This document shows positions 8,396 to 16,322 of a stretch of DNA of 64,000 bases, piece after piece (within the stretch, counting starts at the first letter, position 1; each line of letters begins with the position of its first letter). The stretch is from contig NZ_KI911558.1 in assembly GCF_000515235.1 (NCBI RefSeq), positions 711,490-775,489 on the forward strand, written 5' to 3'. The notes under the pieces were generated by a model. It was not told where the DNA came from, ran no database searches, and saw only the letters and a list, made by a program, of their open reading frames with translations. Source of the DNA: Synechococcus sp. CC9616 (GTDB lineage Bacteria > Cyanobacteriota > Cyanobacteriia > PCC-6307 > Cyanobiaceae). The position numbers and the translations under genes are program-made.

Positions 8396-9073
8396 ATGCC
8401 CGGACCAGCCCGTTCAGTTCTTGCAGTTGGCGTGATCTTTCTTTTGCTTGGGTTGCTGAATGCTGGCCTGGCAACGACCATCACACCCGAACTTCAACGG
8501 GCCGAAGTCCTGAATGGATTAGCGGCCGTCGGACTGATGCTTGTGGCAGCTCTGTGGACACGGGCAGATCCAAAAACAGCAGAGCGAGTTGCCCTACCAG
8601 GTGAGCAGGGTCTTGTATTTGCTAATGGCCTGACGGAGCCACAACGTCAGGAGCTGGCGTGGGGCAGTCGGATGCTGCTGACGGCAACTCCTGCCTCAAC
8701 ACTCCTTGTGCATTGGAACGGTTCTGTGATTCTGAGGCGAGGTCTTCTGGGATCAGGGGAGTTTCAACCGGGAACCATCAGTCGCCGAGCAATGGAGCGA
8801 CAGTCCGTCATCTCACTTGTGAACACAACACTGTTTCCTGGTCGTACAGAATTTGATCCAGTCCTCGAGCAGTTGCCCGCCGTCATCGTTTGCCCGTTGG
8901 GCGGCAACGGTGTTGTCGTTCTCGGTGGATGGTCAGTGCGTTGTTTCAGTCAATCCGACGAACGTTGGCTGCAAGGGTGGGCTGAACGACTCAAAAGGTC
9001 ACTGCAGGAGTCGATGAGTCCGACGAACGTTTCTGATCATCCGAGGTTGAATTCGAATCCTGATCCAACCTGA
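8396..9073 (+). CDS. Cofactor assembly of complex C subunit B (CCB2/CCB4-like)
   Basis: Resembles the cyanobacterial/chloroplast CCB factors that attach the unusual heme c(i) to cytochrome b6 of the b6f complex. The 225 residues contain two N-terminal membrane helices (about 7-27 and 41-57) followed by a soluble domain that would face the stroma/cytoplasm (LAWGSRMLLTATPASTLLVH, FPGRTEFDPVLEQLP). The last 28 codons overlap antiparallel with the LptC-like gene (83 bases). Family assignment is from pattern recognition and is moderate to good. Confidence 0.72.
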   Translation: MPGPARSVLAVGVIFLLLGLLNAGLATTITPELQRAEVLNGLAAVGLMLVAALWTRADPKTAERVALPGEQGLVFANGLTEPQRQELAWGSRMLLTATPASTLLVHWNGSVILRRGLLGSGEFQPGTISRRAMERQSVISLVNTTLFPGRTEFDPVLEQLPAVIVCPLGGNGVVVLGGWSVRCFSQSDERWLQGWAERLKRSLQESMSPTNVSDHPRLNSNPDPT

Positions 9074-10166
9074 TCGTCGACTTCACCCGTTCACCATCCC
9101 GGCCAAAACGTACGAATCCATCATCACCGAGTTGACCCTCAAGTCGCTCAGCTGTTGTGATCTGGTTGAGGCTGTCACGTTTCAACTCCACCCCTCCATC
9201 AGCAATGACCACATCGGTCCGCCAGTTCCAACTGCAGCGTCTGGCACGCAGGCGTTGTTCAGGCTGTTGAAGACGGCAGTTCGCAGGAATGATCACGGTG
9301 TTGCTGCGCTCATCAACAACAAAACCGTTGCCGCTCGCTGACCCTTTATCCAGGACAGCCTGGAAAGGTTCTCCGCTTTTGAGCTGATTTGACTGGTAAT
9401 TCCAGCGTGTCACTCCAGCTTTCACCTCACCCTTGCTTTTCGGAATCGACAGGGTGACTGGAGCAAACAGATCGATGTATTGATCCTGCGTGTTGCCAAC
9501 CAGGCGTGCCGCCGTCAGGGTCCTCCCCTTGCTCTGCTCCGCACGAACAGGTCCTGCAGCCACCAATGTTCCATCCCTGAGGTTCCAGGTTCCCTCAGCC
9601 GTTGTCACGACGGTCTGCGGCGGGTTCTCGTCACTTCGTTTCCGTTCCCACCGCTGCAATGTTGTTGGTCCCTTGAAACGCAGTGTTTCGCGATCCTGTT
9701 GGAAGACGATTTCACGCACCGTCAATCGTGACTCAGCATCTTCAGCCTTGGGACGCTGGTCGATCAACATCCTCGAGCGTGAAGGCATCCACTGCAGTCG
9801 ATCTCCACTGATCAACAACTTGCGCTTGTCCAGCTGCTGGAGTCGGACCTGCCCTTCCAATACAACCAGATCTCCATCGTTGAGCACCGTCGCGAGATCA
9901 GCGCTGATGCGGTAGGCCGGTTTGTTGTTTTTGTAGAGAATTCCGCTTGGACCCAGGGCGCGGACCGTCCGACTGGTCAGGTCGTAACGCGCTTCAGGGC
10001 TGGTCAAATCCCAGTCCTTTGTTCCATCTGGGCGTCGCTGATTCAGATTCAGCGATCGGAACACAAACGGTCTGGACTCCTCAGGCACCACCGCCGGCGG
10101 TTGACGGCAACCGATCAGGCAGGTCAGCACCATGGCGGGTGGTGCCCATGACAAAAGGACGCGCAT
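8991..10166 (-). CDS. LptC-like LPS export periplasmic lipoprotein
   Basis: A predicted periplasmic component of the Lpt system that moves lipopolysaccharide to the outer membrane. A lipoprotein signal peptide ends in LIGC with Cys20 as the lipidation site. The body has repeated beta-jellyroll segments typical of LptC/OstA (LTSPEARYDLTSRTVRA, TVLNDGDLVVLEGQVRL, LRARRCSWNWRTDVVIADGG). At 391 residues it is about twice the E. coli LptC, as is usual for cyanobacterial members with duplicated OstA-like units. It lies 17 bases downstream of metG on the same strand and overlaps the convergent CCB gene by 83 bases. Confidence 0.82.
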   Translation of the reverse strand: MRVLLSWAPPAMVLTCLIGCRQPPAVVPEESRPFVFRSLNLNQRRPDGTKDWDLTSPEARYDLTSRTVRALGPSGILYKNNKPAYRISADLATVLNDGDLVVLEGQVRLQQLDKRKLLISGDRLQWMPSRSRMLIDQRPKAEDAESRLTVREIVFQQDRETLRFKGPTTLQRWERKRSDENPPQTVVTTAEGTWNLRDGTLVAAGPVRAEQSKGRTLTAARLVGNTQDQYIDLFAPVTLSIPKSKGEVKAGVTRWNYQSNQLKSGEPFQAVLDKGSASGNGFVVDERSNTVIIPANCRLQQPEQRLRARRCSWNWRTDVVIADGGVELKRDSLNQITTAERLEGQLGDDGFVRFGRDGERVKSTIRLDQDSNSTSDDQKRSSDSSTPAVTF

Positions 10167-10183
10167 TGGAGGCAGGATCGAGC

Positions 10184-11728
10184 TCAGAGCGATTCCTCCA
10201 ATTCGAGGCGCTGCATGACTGGATTTGGTTTGGGAAGCATGCTTCCTGGAGTCAGGCCACCCCAGCGCAGCTGATCCTCCCAGGGACCATTCACCGGATC
10301 GATGCCCAGCTGATCCAGAATCCTGGTGCTGAGATCCGGCAGGAGTGGACTGAGGAGAACACCAACAAGACGCGCAGCTTCGAGCACCACATAGAGATCA
10401 CCGGCAACCACAGCTTCCTGTCCGGGTTGTTTCATCCGGCTCCAGGGTGCGGTGTCGTTGAGATGGCCATTGGCAGCGATCGCGAGCTGGAGGATGGCTT
10501 CAGCGCCGGCCTTGAAGGCCAGGTCTGGCAGCTTGGCCAGCACGATGCCCACGGTCTGAGTGGCCTGCTGAGCAAGGGGGTGCTCGAGACCTGTCCCTGA
10601 TCCGGCGGGTGGAACGGCATCATCAAACCACTTTCGAGCCATTGAGGAAGTTCTGTTCAGCAGATTGCCGATGGTGTTGGCCAGATCGTTGTTAACCAGA
10701 TCGACGAATCGTTGCTGCTGAAAGTCACCGTCATCTCCGAACTGGATGTCGCGCAGCAGATACCAGCGAACGGCGTCCGTCCCACATCGCTCAAGCAAAA
10801 CCTCGGGATCCAGCACGTTGCCGAGGGATTTCCCCATTTTCTGCCCCTCCCGGGTCAGAAATCCATGGCCAAAGACCCGATCAGGCAGGGGAAGGCCGGC
10901 TGACATGAGCATCGCCGGCCAGTAGACGGCATGAAAGCGAAGGATGTCCTTGCCAATCACGTGGATGGAGGCAGGCCAGCCCGCATCCTTCAGCCGGTCG
11001 AGATCAATGCTTTGACCATCATCCAAAAGGGCGCTCAGGTAACCAAGCAACGCATCGAACCACACGTAGAAGGTGTGGCCTGGTTGGTCGGGGACGGGCA
11101 GGCCCCAGGCAACATTCGTCCGAGAGATTGAAAAATCTCTGAGGCCTTGCTGCACAAAGTTCCTGACCTCCTGACGACGGCTGGCAGGGGCGATGAAGTC
11201 GTCTCGGGCGACAAGTTCTTCGATTTGCTCCTGGTAGCGGGAAAGACGGAAGAACAGGTTCTCCTCATCCCGCCATTCCAGAGGGCGCTGATGGATAGGG
11301 CAGTGGGGTTCGGTCGCATCGGCGGGATCATCCTTGTATTCCTCACAGCCGACGCAGTACCAGCCTGTTTGCCTGCCGGTGATCACATCTCCCGAAGCTT
11401 TGACACGCCCATAGAACTGCTCAACCAACTGCAGATGCCTTGGCGTGGTTGTGCGGATGAATCGATCCTGGGAAATGTCCCAGCGCTGCCAGAGCTCCCG
11501 ATAACGCGCACTGATCTCATCACAGTGCAGCTGGGGACTCACCCCCCGAGCTTCTGCTGTTCGTTGAATTTTCTGACCATGCTCGTCCACCCCTGTGATG
11601 AACAACACGCCCTTGTCCTGGTGTCTCTGGAAACGAGCCAGCGCGTCGCAAGCAATCGTTGTGTACGTGCTGCCGAGGTGGGGGCGATCGTTGACGTAAT
11701 AGAGCGGAGTTGTGAGGGTGTAGTTCAT
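10184..11728 (-). CDS. metG: Methionyl-tRNA synthetase
   Basis: Class I aminoacyl-tRNA synthetase that charges tRNA-Met. The HIGH-type motif reads HLGS at residues 17-20 and the KMSKS-type motif KMGKS near residue 297. A zinc-knuckle insertion begins at C125-x2-C128 and continues with a later CPIH (Cys, His). At 514 residues it has the catalytic and anticodon-binding domains but no C-terminal dimerisation (Trbp111-like) domain, consistent with short bacterial forms. The ATG at 11728 gives the family N-terminus. It is probably cotranscribed with the LptC-like gene. Confidence 0.97.
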   Translation of the reverse strand: MNYTLTTPLYYVNDRPHLGSTYTTIACDALARFQRHQDKGVLFITGVDEHGQKIQRTAEARGVSPQLHCDEISARYRELWQRWDISQDRFIRTTTPRHLQLVEQFYGRVKASGDVITGRQTGWYCVGCEEYKDDPADATEPHCPIHQRPLEWRDEENLFFRLSRYQEQIEELVARDDFIAPASRRQEVRNFVQQGLRDFSISRTNVAWGLPVPDQPGHTFYVWFDALLGYLSALLDDGQSIDLDRLKDAGWPASIHVIGKDILRFHAVYWPAMLMSAGLPLPDRVFGHGFLTREGQKMGKSLGNVLDPEVLLERCGTDAVRWYLLRDIQFGDDGDFQQQRFVDLVNNDLANTIGNLLNRTSSMARKWFDDAVPPAGSGTGLEHPLAQQATQTVGIVLAKLPDLAFKAGAEAILQLAIAANGHLNDTAPWSRMKQPGQEAVVAGDLYVVLEAARLVGVLLSPLLPDLSTRILDQLGIDPVNGPWEDQLRWGGLTPGSMLPKPNPVMQRLELEESL

Positions 11729-11948
11729 CTTGAGGGCAGGAACTCCGCGGCTTCGCTGCGACGCCGGATCCTAACGACCACCTTTCATCCCGATCGATGA
11801 ACCCTGTCAGCCGTCTTGATGAGCGCACATCAATCGCTTGGCTTGGTGCCTTGCAGTGTCGCAATCGTCAGCACAGAAACACCGTCATTGACGGAGGCGT
11901 CATGCCCTTCACGGCAGTGGAGACATGTTGGTGACCTCGGACAACTTG

Positions 11949-13700
11949 ATGAACTGGGATGTTGTGGTCTGGGGCGGCGGAACCGGTGGGGTGGCTGCCG
12001 CCGTGCAGGCGGCACGCGCCGGAGCAAGCACCTTGCTTTTGACCCCAGCTGGCTGGCTTGGGGGAATGCTCAGCGCTGCTGGAGTCAGTGCGCCTGATGG
12101 AAGCGAATTGTCCTGTTGGCAGACCGGATTCTGGGGGGCGCTTCTGAGGGATCTGGAACGCAGCGTTGCGGACGGTCTTGATCACAACTGGGTGAGTTGT
12201 TTTGGCTTTCGCCCATCCCAGGCGGAAGCGATTCTGCAGCGATGGGTGGCTGAAGAGACCCGGCTCAGTTGGTGGTCTGATGTTGAGCTGTTGGACGTCC
12301 AGCGCGAAGTCGATCGCATTGTTTCGCTCACTGTTGAGCGTCGGGACGAAGCGATACGACTGGCGCCCACCGTCGTCATTGACGGGAGCGATCTCGGCGA
12401 TCTGATGGCGGCTGCAGAAGCCCCATTCCGCTTTGGCTGGGAAGCGGACACGCTCTGGTCGGAACCGAGTGCTCCCAGTTCGGAGCGTCTCGATCAGGAG
12501 CCTTTTTTCCAGCAGCAACCGATCCAGTCGCCGACCTGGGTGGTGATGGGACAACTCAGGGAGGCGGCTGGGCCGGACCTGCCCGTTGTTTCACCAGAAC
12601 CTCCCTTCCAACATTGTTTGGAGTCCTGCGGGCTCAGACGCACGCTCACCTACGGACGCCTCCCCGGCGGGTTGGTGATGCTCAACTGGCCCCTGAATGG
12701 CAATGACTGGCATCAAGGACTCGATCGCTGCATCAGCAACGATCGAGCTGAACGACAGGATCTGGCCGAGGCGATGAAGGCCCACAGCCTTCGGTTTCTG
12801 CACACCCTTCGAACCAGCAGTGACGGCTGGCTGCAGGCGGGGCGAGCCTTCCCAGGCCAGGATCCGTGTCTGGCCCTGATGCCCTACTGGCGGGAAGGGC
12901 GTCGACTGGTCGGATGCGATGTCGTCACGGAAAACGACCTGCTGCCGATCGGCCCCGACCAATCCCACGGTCCCCTTCCAATGGATGACAGCGGTCATTG
13001 CACCAGCATCGCTGTGGGGAACTACGCCAATGACCATCACTATCCAGGCGGTGACTGGCCGCTAGCACCGAAAAGCATCCCCTGGGGAGGGCGCTGGACC
13101 GGAACGCCGTTCTGCATTCCCTATGGCGCGCTGTTCGGGTCATCCGTGTCCAATCTGCTGATGGCCGATAAAGCCATCAGCGTCAGCCACATGGCCAATG
13201 GCGCCACCCGATTGCAACCCTTGATCATCAATATCGGACAGGCCGCTGGTATGGCGGCAGCCCTGTCGCTGAAACACCAGTGTCTTCCTCCCGAGCTACC
13301 GGTCCAGGAGCTGCAGACCGCCTTGCTGAACGATCCCATCGCACCGGCTGCCGTGATGCCGATCTGGACCATTCCCTTCTGGCATGACTCCTGGAGAAGC
13401 GCACAACACGAGGCCCTGCAAGATCCCTCGATCCTTCAGAACGCCTCGGCACAGACCGTTCCTGCGTCCAGCGCGGCACCAGTTGAACAATCAGCGATCC
13501 AGCTTGAAGGAGCCTTTCTGGCGAACTCGGAATCTGACTGGCAGCTGCAAACCTCACAGGGACCTCAGTCGCTGATGACGCTTGAGCCAGGTGTTCGCAA
13601 CCTGTTCTCCCAATGCAAGAACGGCACGCGAATCTCTCTGGTCGCTGTTGAGAACCGTTGGGGCCCGTGGCTGAGGGTTCTGCGGGCGGAGATCATCTGA
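11949..13700 (+). CDS. FAD-dependent oxidoreductase (FAD_oxidored type)
   Basis: A flavoprotein with an N-terminal Rossmann motif GGGTGGVAAAVQAARAG within the first 25 residues, a VVIDGSDLGDLMAAA stretch typical of the FAD_oxidored family, and a late YGALFGSSVSNLLMADKAIS plus NIGQAAGMAAALSLK segment that would contact FAD. The substrate is unknown. The frame also allows an ATG at 11925; I chose 11949 because it puts the nucleotide-binding strand at the N-terminus, as in relatives. The C-terminal 100 residues look like a separate small domain. It stands alone on the plus strand and its stop overlaps the RNase gene by 8 bases. Confidence 0.8.
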   Translation: MNWDVVVWGGGTGGVAAAVQAARAGASTLLLTPAGWLGGMLSAAGVSAPDGSELSCWQTGFWGALLRDLERSVADGLDHNWVSCFGFRPSQAEAILQRWVAEETRLSWWSDVELLDVQREVDRIVSLTVERRDEAIRLAPTVVIDGSDLGDLMAAAEAPFRFGWEADTLWSEPSAPSSERLDQEPFFQQQPIQSPTWVVMGQLREAAGPDLPVVSPEPPFQHCLESCGLRRTLTYGRLPGGLVMLNWPLNGNDWHQGLDRCISNDRAERQDLAEAMKAHSLRFLHTLRTSSDGWLQAGRAFPGQDPCLALMPYWREGRRLVGCDVVTENDLLPIGPDQSHGPLPMDDSGHCTSIAVGNYANDHHYPGGDWPLAPKSIPWGGRWTGTPFCIPYGALFGSSVSNLLMADKAISVSHMANGATRLQPLIINIGQAAGMAAALSLKHQCLPPELPVQELQTALLNDPIAPAAVMPIWTIPFWHDSWRSAQHEALQDPSILQNASAQTVPASSAAPVEQSAIQLEGAFLANSESDWQLQTSQGPQSLMTLEPGVRNLFSQCKNGTRISLVAVENRWGPWLRVLRAEII

Positions 13701-15696
13701 TCAGCATCGTGCTCTCGCTGTCCTCAGGGACCACGACTTCACACTGCAGGGCTTGACCCGGCTGAGGGTCCTCAAGTTCGAGCCGCCCAACAATGCCCAT
13801 GGCCAAATCGTTGACATGGAGCAGTGCCAGACGTTCCTGTTGCCTGAGCCAGCGCAGGAACTGCATTGACCAGACCTGACCGGCATGACCGGCGAACCAG
13901 ATTCTCTGCCAGTGACGTTGGTCTTCCCGACTGATCTGAATGGCCTGGCGCATCGGATTGTCCAGTTCATTGATGACGTCAGCGAGTTGATCGTTGGTCA
14001 GGGGTTCCTGTTGGTCAAGATTGGCGATCAGCTGGCGGTGGACCAAGAGATCCGAGTAGCGACGGATGGGCGATGTGGCCTGGACGTAAGCCTCAAGTCC
14101 GAGGCTGAAGTGGGGCAGGGGGGTCGTGCCTTGCACGCCGCGACTGAGGCAGCGCTGCACGGCAGCGTCGCGGGCTGGCCCATCGGGGATCTGCTCCAAC
14201 TCCGCCTTGGTCGGCAACTCCGCCCTGGCCTGGCTGCGAAAGGGAAGCGGCAGCTGATCGTCCCGGCCGATGCCGGCGACGACGGCTCCCATCAGCAACA
14301 TGGCTTCACTCACCATCTGCCGTGAGGCGGAGAAGTCGATCAGCTGCAGTTCCAACTGGCCGTCATTGCGGCGGAAACGGCCTTCCGGCCGATCGAAACT
14401 GACGGCTCCCTGCTCGAGACGCCACCGAGCACGTTGCTGCAGCAGGCTGGCCATCCGCGCCAAATCTTCATCTCCCGGAGGAGCCAGTTCGATCAGTTCG
14501 TCGGCGTCTTCGTAATTCAGCCGATAGCGGGGTTGAACCCAGCTTCGTGTGATTCGGTGTTGTGCGATCGACCCCTCGGGCTCGAGCAAAACTCCAACGC
14601 TCAACGCTGGACAGCGCTGGCCTGAGCGCAGGCTCAACACATCGGCCGCCAACTGCATCGGCAGCATGGGCTGGCAACCATCGGCCAAATAGAGACTGGT
14701 TGCGCGACGGCGAGCCTCCCGATCGAGCGGGCTGTCCGGGGCGATCAGCCGAGCGGGATCCGCGATGTGGATCCAAATCCAGTCGCCGTCCGGCTTGGGC
14801 TCAAGGGACAGACCATCATCAATTTCACGGGTGGTGATGTCGTCGACGGTGTAGGTCGTCAGAGCCGTCAGGTCTGCGCGGTGTTCATCGCCGGGGCAGG
14901 GTTGATCGGCCCTTGCAATCAGTTGTTCAGCAGCGTCCAGCTGGTCCTGCGTGAAACCACCCGACCAGACACTGCCGCGCAGTGCTCGTGGTTGATCAGG
15001 ATCCAGCAGCTGTCGTGTGATCAGCCAGGTCCGCACCTCGGAGCGCTCCGGTGAGATGCCCAACAGGCGGAGGGTGTTGTCCAGCCCAGGAACAGAAACA
15101 AGCGACAACGACTCGTCGCAGGCAACGTCAAGCAGCTGCTCAATCCGTTCTGTCCAGGTTCTGGAAAGGGTTGAACGCTCATCCGATGTCAGCGGCGCTT
15201 GGCGAAGCAGCAGGGCGATCTGTTGTTCTTCCCTCCAGGCCAGCTGCTGCTCACGACGCCTGGCCTGTCGTTGACGACGGATCTCTTCTCGACTGCGGGT
15301 CTGGACATCACGGTCGCGTCGAAGTCGGAACCAGAGCTGCGATCCATGCAGCCAGCGCCAGACAGAACCAAGCTCGTTCAGCCCGACTTCGGCAAACAGA
15401 AGATCGGCAAGATCGGCCACCGACAGACGGGGAAGGCGTTCAGAGTCCTGACAATCAGGCTCTTCCGACATCAACAGCCACCAGGCCGCCGCACAGTCCC
15501 GCGCTGTTGGAACGGCGGACGCTGTGGCGTCACGTTGCGGCAATGGAGCCTGCTTCGCCGCATCGGAAAGCCCCTTAATGGGAGTCATCTCCCGGTTCGG
15601 AAGTTCAAGGTCCTGGCGGGAAGCCAGGGCGATCAAAGCCCGGCTGCCCTTAACGACTTTGACGCGACCAATCAGCGGTTGCCCCTTCAGGAGCAC
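13693..15696 (-). CDS. RNase II/R family exoribonuclease (RNB domain)
   Basis: A 3'-5' exoribonuclease for RNA turnover and maturation. The 667 residues include the RNB catalytic core with TVDDITTREIDDGLSLE; the acidic residues D, E, D, D line up with the four metal-binding positions, with Glu in place of one Asp, as I recall for the cyanobacterial/chloroplast branch. A later VQATSPIRRYSDLLVHRQL segment is the RNB C-terminal signature. The start is uncertain: GTG 15696 is used here, but the frame remains open across an A9 run back to the rpsR stop codon. It follows rpsR and rpmG, suggesting a ribosomal protein-RNase operon. Confidence 0.9.
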   Translation of the reverse strand: MLLKGQPLIGRVKVVKGSRALIALASRQDLELPNREMTPIKGLSDAAKQAPLPQRDATASAVPTARDCAAAWWLLMSEEPDCQDSERLPRLSVADLADLLFAEVGLNELGSVWRWLHGSQLWFRLRRDRDVQTRSREEIRRQRQARRREQQLAWREEQQIALLLRQAPLTSDERSTLSRTWTERIEQLLDVACDESLSLVSVPGLDNTLRLLGISPERSEVRTWLITRQLLDPDQPRALRGSVWSGGFTQDQLDAAEQLIARADQPCPGDEHRADLTALTTYTVDDITTREIDDGLSLEPKPDGDWIWIHIADPARLIAPDSPLDREARRRATSLYLADGCQPMLPMQLAADVLSLRSGQRCPALSVGVLLEPEGSIAQHRITRSWVQPRYRLNYEDADELIELAPPGDEDLARMASLLQQRARWRLEQGAVSFDRPEGRFRRNDGQLELQLIDFSASRQMVSEAMLLMGAVVAGIGRDDQLPLPFRSQARAELPTKAELEQIPDGPARDAAVQRCLSRGVQGTTPLPHFSLGLEAYVQATSPIRRYSDLLVHRQLIANLDQQEPLTNDQLADVINELDNPMRQAIQISREDQRHWQRIWFAGHAGQVWSMQFLRWLRQQERLALLHVNDLAMGIVGRLELEDPQPGQALQCEVVVPEDSESTMLIR

Positions 15697-15743
15697 ACCA
15701 ACGATGGTCTCGGGCGTGATCTCAGGTTTTTTTTTGCCGGCGA

Positions 15744-15965
15744 TCAGCCTTCGGGGTTCACGAAGGGAAGCAGGGCAACGATGCGAGCTCGTTTCACAGC
15801 GTTGGTGAGATCGCGTTGCTGCTTGGCCGTCAAACCGGTGAGGCGACGGGGAAGGATCTTGCCGCGTTCAGTGATGAACTTCTTGAGAAGATCCACATCC
15901 TTGTAATCGATGGGATCGCCAGGCTTGATCGGAGAGAGACGCTTCTTGAAGAAGGAGCTGGACAT
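15744..15965 (-). CDS. rpsR: 30S ribosomal protein S18
   Basis: A small-subunit protein of 73 residues with the characteristic [20 protein letters not shown] and [19 protein letters not shown] segments. It binds the platform region with S6. The ATG at 15965 gives the expected length. It lies between rpmG (38 bases upstream) and the RNase gene (47 bases downstream to its GTG), the usual L33-S18 pair of cyanobacteria. Confidence 0.98.
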
Positions 15966-16003
15966 GAATTAGGAACAGTTGAAAGGCAGTGTGAGCAGCA
16001 GGC

Positions 16004-16204
16004 TCACTTGATCTCCTTGTGGAGCGTCATCTTGTTGAGCTGAGGGCAGAACTTCATCAGCTCAAGCCTTTCAGTTGTGTTCCGGCGGTTCTTCTCAGTC
16101 GTGTAACGGGACACGCCAGGGGAGCGCTTTTCGGAAGCGGGAACGGACCGGCATTCGGTGCACTCGAGGGTGACAACGATCCGGACGCCCTTGTTTTTGG
16201 CCAT
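16004..16204 (-). CDS. rpmG: 50S ribosomal protein L33
   Basis: A large-subunit protein. ATG 16204 gives [18 protein letters not shown] and 66 residues; the frame opens upstream at 16246 but the extra 14 residues are not family sequence. Only the CTEC cysteines of a zinc-ribbon pair are present (the second pair is replaced by CPQLN), so this may be a form with incomplete zinc binding. It is the first gene of the rpmG-rpsR-RNase run and is divergent from pheT with a 118-base gap. Confidence 0.97.
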   Translation of the reverse strand: MAKNKGVRIVVTLECTECRSVPASEKRSPGVSRYTTEKNRRNTTERLELMKFCPQLNKMTLHKEIK

Positions 16205-16322
16205 AAAGGACGTAGCGCCGCAGGTGCGAAGCGAATTGACAAACAAGAAGTTTACCCGCTCGTGCTGCCAACTTCTGATGAGAGGTGCTTCCTAAGATCA
16301 CGCGCTTCGTTGACCTCGACCC

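Noticed and set aside
11868-12554. 228-codon minus-strand ORF
   Set aside because: Antisense to the FAD oxidoreductase, low-complexity translation and no family resemblance; a shadow frame.
13885-14325. 146-codon plus-strand ORF
   Set aside because: Antisense to the RNase catalytic domain; composition typical of a mirrored high-GC gene.
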